Assembly: GCF_032854445.1 (NCBI RefSeq)
Contig: NC_088297.1
Span: 14,927,039 to 14,991,038 of the forward strand
DNA length: 64,000 nucleotides
Source: Liolophura sinensis
Taxonomy: Eukaryota; Mollusca; Polyplacophora; Chitonida; Chitonidae
Direction: 5' to 3'
Position numbers and translations under genes: made by a program. Positions 32,396-46,000 of this stretch are shown here, one piece after another. Each line of letters opens with the position of its first letter. Position 1 is the first letter of the stretch. The notes beneath the pieces were generated by a model that saw only the letters and a list, made by a program, of their open reading frames with translations, did no database searches and was not told the DNA's origin.

Positions 32396-33667
32396 ATTAG
32401 CACGTCCCTTTCAAACATCCTTACTTAAATCAGGAGTAGGACCACCTAGACCTAAAATCGATCATCTGATCTGTGTATGCAAAAACAACAACAACAACAA
32501 CCCTGGTACAGTATTCATGGCACGACTGTAACACTACTATGTCACTACTGTCGTTATATTAATTGTTTGAGTCTCCAGGACTACGCTTATATATAAACAA
32601 TTACACTAAAAAGCGTCCCAGAGATACTAACTTGTTCTGATCACGTGGGTACACAGTAAGGTATTAGATATAAACGTTTAGATCCTACAGTGTATAAACA
32701 GACATGTACATCCGTGTTGGTCACGTTGGCAGCGAATTTTGATACAGCGATGATTCACTTCTTTTTCTAAACCTGAGGATTTCCTAATGAAATTTTAGAA
32801 TTTAAATTTTGTGAAAATTATCATTCGCTGCTAATACGAATTGCCTCTTTTAAAATAGAGATTGATTCTACAAGCCGACTTTTGACTTATGCCAAAGGGT
32901 AAAAATGTCGCTACAGTACGCAATTTTCGGCTGTATTGATTTAAATTTTAATATGTTTGTTTTCAATGAACACGTGTTAAGTGCTCTCATTTTTAGCTCA
33001 TGTGGTTTATAAATCAAATTGTTACTTAAGTGAAACGAGGTTCCTTAGGCCCCAGCAGAATTCTTTGAATGAACCCAGCTTCAACATTTTGAATTGCTTT
33101 CTGTTAACGTTGCTCTTCGGCTGTGATTGGTTCAACTCATAATACTTACTAAAACTCTTTTGATTGGACTTCATCCTTGAAAATCTTTCTTTAAATGTAC
33201 TGTTAACACTTACCATTGACATCCAGAGATGAGTCATTACTTTAAAATGAAATTAAAAGTCACTCCCGATTGCACTACTGTTGCCTAGGTGACGCTTTCT
33301 AATTGTGATATGCGCACGGGGGCGTTGATACGCTCGGTGTGGTGTAAATGTGACGTGGAATTACGTTAACTCTCGCGTGAACACACCTTCAAGTAGACGA
33401 GGCATTAAAGGAAATAAATGAAAACTTGAAAAGTATAATCTGTGAGTCGGCTAAGATATAGTTCATGCAAATTACGTTCCCCGATCATTCGAGGGGCGAG
33501 TGTGTGTATAGCTATTTAGTTAGAGGGTAACGCTTCAGTGCGTAGGATACAGGAGCATACTGGAGAGCTTGAGGGCATCTGTATCAGTAATATCAAGTGT
33601 CTGTTTATAACGAGCGACACAGGGATTCTCTTTCTCAGTGGTGACGCGTCATCTTCCAGGCTCTCTC

Positions 33668-33705
33668 ACGTATATAAGAACAATTGCTGCTGTCCACAGA
33701 CTAGA
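33668..33705 (+). promoter_or_regulatory. Probable TATA box and start region of gene B
   Basis: CACGTATATAAGAACA with TATATAAG at 33671-33678. A start about 30 nt downstream would fall near 33700, giving a 5' UTR of about 30 nt before the ATG at 33734. Confidence 0.6.
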
Positions 33706-33733
33706 TTATTACGGTAGCAGGGATTTTGGAAGT

Positions 33734-34060
33734 ATGGCTGCCTACACAGTGGAACTCCGATCTGCCACAGCATTGACTTTATTACTTGTGAATATATTTT
33801 TTGTGTTGTTCAATACCGGTCCTTGTGATGCAAAAGCTCTCGTATCACACCGACAGTTCCTTAACAAGAGACCGTCTACACCGAGACAAAGTATAACGGC
33901 GATAAATGCGAAAACTCGTCCCATCAAAGCGAGTTCTGTGACACGGGGGGTCCAGCGATTGGCGGCAGAGTCACACAATCTGGGATTTTGTAGGTTTAAA
34001 ATACGGCTGAATGGACAGACTTTAAACAAAGACAACGTTCGATTCTCTTCATCGCAAGCC
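33734..34060 (+). CDS. Gene B exon 1: signal peptide and start of propeptide
   Basis: 109 codons. The ATG in AGTATGGCTG is the first in-frame ATG; the upstream open frame offers only GTG. The hydrophobic core [14 protein letters not shown] followed by PCDA fits a signal peptide. It ends in phase 0 at GTAAGT, like gene A. Confidence 0.88.
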
Positions 34061-37000
34061 GTAAGTAAAACTTTCTCCAGATATCCTTAGGTTTCATTTT
34101 AACAAATCTCTAACCGTTGTGACGTCATAAAAGAATGACGTCACGATGACTCGTACTTACTCCATATTAGTTTATAGAAATATACATACCGACATACCGT
34201 CGGGTCATACTAAAGACTTTGAAAATGGTAGAGAGGTTAGAACAAGGAAACAGGACTAGTTGTCCCGGTGTCAGTATAATGTGACTGCTACAACAAACCA
34301 TTTACACACTTCTCAGTCGACATTTGGCTTAAATATTTGTCAAAGGCCAGTCCCCGTGATCCCAAAGCAATATTAGACAAGTCAAAATTTCAAATGACTT
34401 TAAAATTGTTATTTGTTACGTAACAAGGTCAAAATATTGCTTAATAACGTTAATTCTAAGCAAGTTATTGTAAAACAACTTTCATCTAAAATAAAGGAAA
34501 GGAACATGTCAAGATTAATGAGTGAAATTTTGACTTAAGTCTAGGTTCGCTTTTTGATCCCGCGGCCAGGTACAAATTCAAGCATACAAACATTGCAATA
34601 GCCATATTCATACTAAAGGGGTGCTATTTAAACAATCTGTCATCTGTCAAAAAAAAAGACTTGTTGACGTATAAAATCAGGCTTATAGTCATAGGAAAAA
34701 TTGTTATGTTTCAAACAAGCAAGCCAACACCTATCGCATTGTGTGTTTAGCAGAAAAAAGGAAACAGAAAAAATATCGGTCAAAAAACTATGGTAAAGAC
34801 GTCGTATGAACAAACTATCAACTACAAAACACAACAGCATGGAGTGAAACACAAGAGCAGCGACGACAATGTGATAATTGGCAAATGTTGACATTTACCT
34901 GGTGAAAACCGGCCTCTTGCCAATTTACCTCAGTCAGGGTTTTATCGTAACCGGGCATTTAAAGGCTTAAATTGTAACAACTTACATATCCTCTAGTACC
35001 ATGGCTTAAGCAGAATTAGTTGTTAAACACAATATCAGTGGTGTAATGTTTATAATAAGATTTTTAGATTTTGGAAATTTAGTATCGAACACATCGAAAG
35101 GTGTACCCATACAATGTGCTGGAGTTGTAGCAAAGAAAATATTTCAGGCTTTACATTTTGCACGTCCTGTACGTTACATATTACCTCCGCCATCTTTTAA
35201 CATTAGGTTACATAAACACGTTTGCTCGAGATCACGCACCTTTCAATGGATGAAATTTGTCTTTTTTTCAATCAGTGAAAACAGTTCACTTTTGTTTTTC
35301 CAGAAATTTTATTTTCGCTGTAGGAACAAGTCAGCGTGAAAGCCAAGAAATGGGAATTATTCAACGCCCTTTCTATTATATATTTATCATTGGAAATATC
35401 TTAACTCATAGCACAATTTACTCAGTCAAATTTGGGGTCCTTTCCTGTTCTGAGTTTGGGTTATTAAGCACGTGTAATTTCTAAATTGACAAAAAACAAG
35501 CCTAGGTCTTTAAATAGAGCAGCGCACAATCCAAGAAAGCGGATGTAGACAGAAGACCTGTCACCTGACTTTTGAAATGACGATTAAGTAACACAATAAA
35601 TTAAACGAAAATTCAACATGAATGTCATTGTTCTCAGATACACAACTGGACACTTTATCTACATTACTAGTTGTTTGATAGTCTTGGAGGATATAGAATT
35701 AGCGCTTTTTCAGTTTCACCCTAAATCCTGCATTTAACATGTGAATTAATGTGTCCAGGTTTTGAGTGCATGTTAAATATCATGTGTTAAATATCATATG
35801 TTATATATCATATCGAAGACATAATGATGTCTGATAAATTACAATAAACATACCTGAAAATTTTAAACCTAATTCTCCTTAAGACATGCATAGTGCAAGG
35901 ATTCAAGTAAGCTCATGCTGTGTAAGCATTTACATGAACAGCAAGAACCAAACCCTAACTGACGACAACAGGCCGCATCTAACCTGTCACGTGTAATTAT
36001 TTGCCAACTGAGGATCTCCGTGACCAAGTGGCTAGTAGCGATTCCTGGTACAGTATACTGATACGGCCGTTGTAAGTTCAAGTCCATTCAAAGCTGGCTG
36101 GTTTCCTCTTTGTAGTACGTGGAAATATCCGTCTACAACCTGCGGATTGCTTGAGGTTTCCCCTGGGCAATGCCCGCTTTCTTCCCACTATAATGCTATC
36201 CGCCGTCATATAAGTGAAAAAGCCTTCAGTGTTGTGATAACTATCAAGTAAATTAATTAAGTGACGTGTTGACAAAATAAAACTTAAGAAAAACGGACAG
36301 AGGTACAACCAACTCCTTGAAAAACTAATCAACGATTACCTCGCGCAATCTCGTACAATCTCGTGTAATCATTATATAAGTTTTTATACGCATGTTTGTG
36401 ACAGGCACTGAGCGCCATTTACCTATATCCGCAAGGTATATTTGCGCAAAATATTAATTAGCTCGGTGCAGCTACGTCATTATAATTATATTAGCATGCA
36501 TTATTCAGCTCACTCATATATGCCCTGCTTGGCGGGCGACGTTGAGCCCTTACAGGGTAAACAACATGTTGATGTTTAGTGTTTTAGTAGGGCAGCACCA
36601 TGTCTTGGATGTCCCGAATGCAATATGACAATGCTGAGAGACATCGAATGGCAGAATTGTTAGAGTGTAACATCTCTTCTAATCTTATTTTTTTTCTCAA
36701 AACATTACGACGATGTACCCTCTTATAATTTGGTGATTTATTGCCGTAAATAGTTTAAAATGCCGTTTCACTAAAACATGAGACAGTAGCCACCACACCT
36801 GACACATATGGATGTACTAGATTAAATATGGCACATCTTTAGAGTGACTAAACGTCCAGTTTTAATATTATTTTGGCCAAATCTTGACGATGTTGCCTTA
36901 TTATAATAATTTATTGTGATTTATTTAATTATTGTTTCTCGCCACTTGAACCAAGGGTAGAGAAAACCACAGTGCACGGCGTAAACCACTGATATCTGGC

Positions 37001-40000
37001 AAGTTACTGAGGAGCTTTCCCACGTGCTACATACAGATATGCAGATCATATTATTGGAAGACAAAGTGGTCTTCAACACACGTCAGACAGCCAGTATTTT
37101 CCTTCAGTTTAATCCACAAGAAGTCATCAGGGTTTTACATATGGAATGTAGAAGTTTAAAATTTGTGTTTAAGATATTTGCCACGTTAGGGCTGAAGCAA
37201 AATGTAAGCCCCACTGTGGTAGATGCTGACTACTTAGATAGAGTGATATCCCTCGAGATATCTTCGAGGACAGCATATTTTGAAAATGGCTGATTAGACG
37301 GATAGCATTTTGGGGTCCAGGAATAGGTGCATGAGTGGGAGTGGCAGGTCGCGGTCACACATGAAGGGGTTTGCCGAGGTCGAGGGGGTCACCCAGGGCG
37401 GACACACCCAATCGTTCTGTAAACGATCATCCCTGATTGATATAGCCATAGATCTGTGACCGAAAAAAATGTTATGACGACTTTGTCAAACTATCAGCGC
37501 TGAGAAATATCAGAATACATTTGAGGAAACTGTTTTCATTTCGTGTAGCCAACAAATAATGTTTTCTTTTTTTTATACAGCGTACAAAATGTTCATGTCC
37601 TGTTTAGAATGAATCATGATGTGTGTTACAGTTTTCTTGGGATTGAACTTTGTAATAAATCTTTATTACGCTTTTTGCTAAAGAAGGGATTATCTGTAGT
37701 GGCGTTAAAAGCGAATAATGCACTACCAAATCTGTCATGTACTGTCAACAGTTAACAAATGACTGTCTTTCACACAGTGAAATTTTTAGTATTTAATTAC
37801 GATTTAATTAAAGTTATCACTAAGATAAACAAAGATAAAAAGTCCAACAGAATTCTTATACTGTTGCAGCTGCCAAATGTCTCTAAAGATTAAACCCTTA
37901 CTGATCGTTATTTTGGACAACAACAACAACATGAAACAATTATAATTTAAAACAACTATTCACATAGGCCTGTACTCCCTTCTGATTATGTATAATAAGA
38001 CAGTTCAGCTGAATGTCATTCCAGCAAGGTCAAGAGGTCCAAAGGTCAAGTGTGAATTCCACCGGTGCGCAGTGTCAGTAACGGTGTCAATCAGTTTCGA
38101 TCATGCCCGGGAGTGGTATTAGATAGCCATCTATCCAAGGGTGGAGATAGAGGTTGGGTGATGGGGGTCGGGTGAATGTAGGATGTTCAAATATAGGTAC
38201 GTTTATAACATGAACACGAGGAGTTCATGAGGGAACACAAGATTTAAAAATAACTTTCATTTGCGCAGGGAAATCTGACTGAAGCCTGTTTAATTCAAAT
38301 CCGGCATATTTTCTTCGTTGTATGCCTCTGTGAACAAACCGTTACATTTTTTACTAATGGTTTAGTGATAAGATAACTTTTGGTGATAAGATAACTTTGA
38401 TGGCCACGTGAATAGGGCAAGGACTAAAGATGAAACTAACACAGGGATTAGTTTTGAACTAGAGAAATATAAATACACACATAAATGTATATCAAATACA
38501 GATACAGATGTCAATAAAATCTGACATCGTACGGCATATTAAAACCAATATACTTGCACGCTGTCAAAATAACGTATTCAATCATATGTATAGACTCCTG
38601 GGTTCTTGGACATTCGACAGTAATTATAATGGAGAAGATATTCACCCAATGTTATTTTCAAGATGGCGTATTGTATTCTCAGTTTCAGCTTAGCCTGGTT
38701 TCCTCTTCATTCAAACGTCGGAAGAGCTCTGTTTGGTGCCATCCCACCATAATACCACGCAGTTGTATAAGTGAAACATTGTTAAGTTCGTTGTAAAACA
38801 TCAATCCGATAAATATATGAGGTGATATTACATATATGGAAAATCTGCTAAAATCCCTTTATTACAATTTGTTTACAGTTTAAAATCGCTGATAACAATA
38901 ATATCAACACAGTCACTAAATCTTCTTTCAAGATGACGTTTATCTATTTAGCACATCTTATTCTTTGCTGGCTACATTTCTATATAGCCTATTTGTTTGG
39001 TATAATTCATATGCGTACATCACAAACATGACGCGTGGTTGTGAAAATCCCAGCCTTTACGCCTCATTTAATACGGTACTTGGGAGGTGGGAGTATTTAA
39101 TATACCTTTACTAGCGAACTTAATCACGCACGAGTGATTTCAAGTATTGGGAGCATGAACGAGCACCGCCTCAGTAGCTAATTGGTTAAATTCTAACTGT
39201 AAATATGACGTCGCGGGACTTCATGCTCGGTTGAATAAGAGACTTCCTCCAGAGAGTCAATCACCTAGAAGTTGTGACTGATTTTCATGTTATCTTCAGG
39301 GCGTGTCCACCTGAAGAGTCACAACATATCCACATGTACCCCGTTCGTATAGGGTCACAGTTAATATTTAAACTTTACGTGGAATACTTTTTCGATTTAT
39401 GTATACATTTGATCTAGTGTCGTCTTTTCCTTTACCTGGTTGCCATATTTGTGAATTACCTTCTTATCGACTTGAAGTAGTGACCCCCCCACTCCCCCCT
39501 CGAAATTTAGTTTTAAGTATTTTATTCACAAACAAAGTGAAACAAACATCACATCTTGTTCGTATTAATAAAAAATATAATAACCACCCGTATAGTTAAA
39601 GTGGTGCTGAGGACGTATCAATCAGTCAGTCTATGGATCTAAGTATATAGGCTTCAATCCATCTATCTATCTATCCACCAAGTCTTCTACAACGACTGGT
39701 TGACAGGTATCAGTATAATGACTCGGGCATGGCGGCTTACTTTGCCTTCGGTGAGGCGTCTCAGTGAAGCAGCACTAGATAAAAGAGCGGTGGAAATCCG
39801 TCCTGCAACAAGGAGACACATTACATACACCCTGAGTATTCCTTCGTCGTCACATGACTGAAAAATTGTTGAGTACGACGTTACACCTCAAGCACTCACT
39901 CACTCACTCACTCACTCACCAAGACTTCTATCCACCCAATCCTCCATTCATCCACCTGTCTGATCTATCAGACCACTATCCACCCAGTCATCCATTCATC

Positions 40001-43000
40001 TACTTGTCTGATCAATCAGACCACTATCCACCCAGTCATCCATTTGTCCATTTGTCTGGTCAATCAGACAACTATCCACCCAGTCATCCATTTATCCACT
40101 TGTCTGATCAGTCAGAAAACTATCCACCCAGTCATACATTTATCCATTTGTCTGATCAATCAGACAACTATCCACCCAGTCATCCATTTATCCACTTGTC
40201 TGATCAGTCAGACAACTATCCACCCAGTCATACATTTATCCACTTGTCTCATCAATCAGACAACCATCCACCCAGTCATCCATTTGTCCATTTGTCTGAT
40301 CAGTCAGACAACTATCCACCCAGTCATCCATTTATCCACTTGTCTGATCAATCAGACAACTATTCAGCCAAGCAGTCACACGAACACTTTCCACGACTAC
40401 ACATTCTGTGCTACATACACTCATTTTAAGCCCGTCAAGCTGGTTGCATTGTTTCCAAAGCCTTATTATACATCACCGCAAACGGCGACATATTTGCATA
40501 TACGGGCCTTCGTGCCTCATTTGGTAAGCGCGGTAGCGCTGCGTAATGACCCAGTAGCCTCTTACCAATGCGGTCGCTGTGAGTTCAAGTCCAGCTCAGG
40601 CTGGCTTCCTGTCCGGCCGTAAGTGGGAAGGTCTGCGGCAACAGCGGATGATCGAAGGTTTCCGCCGGTCTCTGCCCGGTTTCCTCCCACCACAATGCTG
40701 GCCGCCCGTCGTATAAGTGAAATATTCTTGCGTAGGGCGTAAAACACCAATCAAATAAATAAATAAATATTTGCATACAAGCTACTTACATACAAGGTTT
40801 CAGCATGAATCAGAAACCTTCGGGAAAATACACATTTTTGGACCGGTTTTGGTACCATTCTGTATATATTTAATGAGCAGTTTGTGGTCAGCAACAACAG
40901 ATTGCTGAATTTGTCTTTCTTTTGAATCTTTAAGGCCAATTTTTAAATTTGTTTTAGTTTGAAATGCTTTTAGGCCGGCAAGGTATTCCTTTTGAATCTT
41001 TAAGGCCAGTTTTGAAATCTGTTTCTGTTTCAAATCTTTCAGGCCAAATTTGAAAAGTGTTTTTGTTTTTCACTCTTTCAGGCTACTGTAGCCGGCATCC
41101 TGGACGGTGAAACAGTGAGAGACAAAGTGTATATATTTTGTAGAATGGCTCACGCCAGAATTGAAGCTGAGAAGCGCAGAGGGCGAAACTTCGCCGAGGT
41201 GAGTGACATGTCGTGTAGGAATTAAGCTGTACTCTCTTCTGTACACCTACATAAAATCCGTCCTTGGGCCTATACAAAGCATTATTTCGTTCCCTCAACT
41301 CAATTCGACCACAGCCACTCGACCCCTCATCAATGAAATCTTGCCTTCGACTCATTCAGAAGGCCACTACCTTTTGCATTGATATGATTTCTTGCTTAAT
41401 TCGAGAAGACAGCACAGCATTTTGAGTAGTTCTGAATCAGTGATGTCCAAGAAATTGCATTTTTGTTACCTATATCTGTTTAATCATGGAGGTAGTTTCT
41501 ATCTCTATGGTTTAAGTCATAAGTATTGTCTCATTCACTACTGTTTTAGAATAAAACTCACCTGATACAGGTGACAAATTCACAACCACCACGCTGTTGT
41601 CGCTGATTAAGTTTTACTCCCTATACTGTAGTCTATTATGTAGTTAAAATTTTATAATGGGTATTTTAGTGTTCAGATGTCTTACGCTGTCTAAACATGT
41701 ACTTTGACTTCCGTCCTGAAATGGACGACTACGAGTAAAGAGGTGAAATAATTTCTTTCTTTCTATAGACACAAGCTTTCGATGTGGAGAAATCATTAAA
41801 TTATCAAGGCGATATTCGTCTGAATCTGGACACTGTGGACAAGTTATTTTCCAACTACCAATCGGCCTTTCTGAAATCGAACGGCCGTACTATCCCAAGG
41901 CTATCCACCATAAGGTCATTCCAGAGAGTGTCCTCCAATGCCCCCGGCACACGCAGTCTTCCAAAACGGCGACGTAACAAGCGGAAGATTTTGTCTGACG
42001 ATTTCTTCTTGTGGACAAATGCTGAAGTCAATTATAAAATTGAATCTACAGTCAGTAAGTATGGCTTCGAATTTAAGTTTATTTCCTTCAGTGCAATAAA
42101 AGCCAAATGGATCCACTCTTGTCTTCGGTGTGAAACAAAATTTTCTTGAACTGTTTTTAAACTTAACACGTTAATTCTGTTCAACAAACGATACATGGAC
42201 ACGCCTTCAAAAACCAAGCGAATATTTTGGGATACATTGCCCAGCCCCCTTCCACCCACACCCCAACCCCACCCACACCCCAACCCCACCCACACCCCAA
42301 CCCCACCCACACCCCAACCCCACCCATCCCAAACTTAAGTATATTCTTTGCAAAGTGCAGCCTAAGGATTTAAGAATATCTCTGAATCATTCATCTTTTT
42401 TCTTTTATACAGCGCCGGAATCGGTCGATGCTATCCGATTGGGTATTGAACAGTGGGAACAACATACGTGTCTGAGGTTCATCGAACACGCAAGAACTGA
42501 CACGATATCCGGACCTCACATAAAATTCGCAGGTCTTGATGGGTAGGTAAAAATTCATCAGCTCAATTTTTAAAGCAAGGTGAAACATCACAAAGTTATA
42601 ACCCAAGGACCGAGATAGAGGGCCGTCTGATTGTTTATATTTCTAAAGGGCCTTTTGGAAAGTTTGTTTAGTGTTTTCCAAAGTGCCTAAAACAGTATGT
42701 TCACCTTAATAAAGTAATGATAAAAAAAAAAACACAAACTCGCAAAGCAAACTCCGACAGTGAGAAACAATGAGGCAAATATGGCTGAAGGACCGAGATA
42801 AGCATAGTTTCTCCGTGTTGTCTTTTTCACAGATGCTGGTCCCTTATTGGTCAACAGGCGTCAGGTCAAACGGTGTCTATTGGAGTTGGTTGTGAATGGG
42901 TAAGATTTCTTCTGATCTATTAATAATAATAATCATAATTTAGGTTTAATGTTCCGAGTTAAATATAAACGAGGCTAGTGTGTCACCCTACAGACGACTT

Positions 43001-46000
43001 GCCGTTTCCTTCAACTAATTTTGACTATTTTATACTTGTTTATGTTTCGTGAGAAAGTTGTTCTGAAAAATTTGTTTGAAGGCAAAAGGCCCACAGATTA
43101 TTTGAAAATATTTCCTTTTTCTTAAATTAATGTTGACTTTAGAACCTGGTGTTTATTTTTTGAGAATCTTAAAAAAAAATTGTTCGAAACCAGAAGGCTA
43201 TTACCTTTTGGCGTCACATCATGTTCATTGTAACCATTTGACAAGTCATAATTATCATCACGAACATTTTTTCTAATCATCAGTTTTATCGATGTCCGTT
43301 TTTTTGTGTGTGACAGGCGGGAATTGCTTCCCACGAAATCGGTCACGCTCTCGGATTTTATCACGAGCAGTCACGGCCGGATCGTGACAGTTACGTGAAA
43401 GTCAATTTTAACAACATCCAATTTGGATTGTCGAGCAATTTCGACAAGACTTCATGGGAATCCCTGCGCACAAGCGGAGTCCCTTATGACTACTCGTCGG
43501 TCATGCATTACGGTCCCACCGTGAGTATATACACACCATTTGTCTAAATGATGCCTTGGAGATGACATTGTATGAATAATTCTTACCGCCTAAAATAGTT
43601 CTTGTCCAAGTTGGATAGCCAGTCCTTATTCATTCATTCCTTCATTTGGGAAGACGGTTTGAGGGAAACTGGATATGCATCACACGTATTTCTAGAGAAC
43701 AGTGGTAAATCCAGCATGAACATGAGTGAAGATTTCGCGGGAAAATGTACATGTCCCTTACTATTACTCGCATGTTCGTAAATCAAGGATTTTAATTTCC
43801 CCTCGTTTTATTGCCTCCAAATGGCTCTCATTAGAAATGTCAGTGCAAGATTAACAGTGTTGCGTGTAATCGCTCTGTCTAGGACTATATTTAAAAAGGA
43901 AAACAAAGTTCAATGACCCTGCCTTTACCCACGAACGTCTACTATCAACAAAACACGTGACGCGACAGTTTTCGAGTTTTACGTCACTGCTTTACGAGTT
44001 TACGAGTTTGGTGACCTGTCACTTAAAATCACATATTGCGATTGTTTACCTTTCAGGATTTCAGCTTCAATGGGAAGCCTACCGTGGAGAGCCTAGACAA
44101 GAGCATGGAATCTGTTATTGGACAGAGAGAGGGTTTGACCTTTAGTGACATTACAGTGGCCAATATCAACTACTGTAGCAGTAAGCATTGGTTTGTCTTC
44201 TAACAGTGTACTTTATAAACTGTCACTTTTGACTGATTGTTGTAAAGCATCGACTCGATAAAGATCATGGGTTACCGACCTTCATCTTAAAACCTTTCGC
44301 TATCTCGTCCTTGGGGGCCTCATTTGGTTAGCGCGCTAGCGCTACATAATGATCCAGGAGCCTCTGACCAATGCGGTCTCTGTGAGTTCAAGTCCAACTC
44401 ATGCAGTCCTCCAGCAACCTGGAGTGGTCTGGGTGGTCGTGGGTTTCCCCCGGGCTCTGCCCGGTTTCCTCCCACCATTATGTTGGCCGCATAAATGTCG
44501 TATAAGTGAAATATTCTTGAGTACGGCGTAAAACACCAATCAGATAAATAAATAAATAAATATCGTCATCGTTTTCTCACACGGGGATATCCTCAAATGG
44601 GGCCTATCGCCCCTACACAAGTAACTACTTTCGAACTGGATATAAACATCAATATAGTAACTAAAGGTATTAAGTCTTAGGTTAAATCACGGAAGGCAGG
44701 AGGATGAAAAAACTAATCAGTGTGACTATGAGGTAATCACTCAGACTACAAACTGCTCCATACACCAGTCAGAAACTCAACTTTTCGAATCGATGAATGA
44801 ATTAGTCAATCAAAACAATCAATCGATGGATTGATCAGTCATTCAAATAATCAATCAATCGATGATCAACCGACTAATCAGCCAATCAATCAATCAATCG
44901 ATCAGTTAATTAATCAATCGTTCATTCAATTATTTGTAGGAGTGTGCGGTGGTCTGACCCTGGATTGGGATCAGTGTCAGAATGGAGGATACAGAAGTCC
45001 CAATAATTGTAATGAGTGCATCTGCCCTAAAGGATTTTCCCCACCATTCTGCGAGTCTCCCGTGCCCGGTGTAAACGGTAGGTTAACTCTGTGCTAAGAC
45101 GGAAGACCGCGTTTTCATACACAGTGTCGATTCCATGCACAAATCTATTTTTCATATTAGTCGAAAACTTGGAACCTCGTGCCACTGATAAATTTTTGGT
45201 ACTGGAAGTTGAAATATTAATACATTCTTCGTAAGATAACATTGGAATAAACTCTAACTTCGTTTTTTCAAATTTTGATTCCAATGAAAAACAACTTATG
45301 GAATCGCACTCAAATTTATCAAACTTTTTAACACTTAAGTCAGAATACCTGATTGGTTGTGGATTTTCCTCAGTCTTTGCAGGGTTTCTCCCATGCACTA
45401 TAATGCTGGACACCATCGTATAAGTGAACTATTCTTGATTACAGCGTAAACGGCCAGTTATATAAATAAATAGCTCAGACACTTAACGCTGGTAATGGTG
45501 ACAATTTGCCAAAAACCTGAAAGCAATAACAGTGAAGTCTGTATCAGTCAATTGTTACAATAATGAAATTATTCAATAACTTTTTTTAATTGCAGCAAAC
45601 TGTGGGCAAACAGAGTTGACAGCAAGCAGTGATTACAAATTTTTGGCCTCTCCTGGTTTTAGTGGAACCGGCTATAATGACAATTCCTTTTGTGCATGGA
45701 AAATTACCGTAAGTCTGCCCTGGGGGAAGTGTTCACAATCACGGATAATTGCCACCGTCTGCGGTGGCATAGTCATTAGAGCGTCTGTCTCCTAATGGGT
45801 AGGTCCTCGGTTCAATCCCGAATCCAGTCATACCCAAAATTTAAACATCGGTAATTTCAGCACTAAGTCGCTTTGCGCTCAATAGTCCCGTGTCATTGTA
45901 AAGTGATTGGACGGCGTCTGATGTCTTCTGTATGACATTTCAGTGAGGCAGCACCATTTATATGGCGGCATTGACTCGGTTCTGCTACAAGGAGGCATTG

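Larger units (their letters stand above)
29706..33660. other. Intergenic region upstream of gene B
   Basis: SINE-1 pieces lie at 30718-30832 (+), 31940-32122 (+) and 32238-32395 (-). A G-run sits at about 29950-29962. Overlapping open frames at 31188-31520 (-) and 31390-31770 (+) have no recognisable motif. No gene is called. Confidence 0.5.
34061..41081 (+). other. Gene B intron 1 (7.0 kb)
   Basis: The longest intron. It holds family-X copies at 34855-35040 and 35905-36000, SINE-1 at 36012-36260, 38688-38816 and 40508-40772, a SINE-3 fragment at 36925-37135, a SINE-2 at 39690-39919 and the 48-bp array at 39920-40375. Between these I see no coding exon. Confidence 0.75.

Noticed and set aside
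39854-40622. Two open frames of about 190 codons rich in Ser, Asp, His, Pro
   Set aside because: They translate a 48-bp minisatellite in gene B intron 1.
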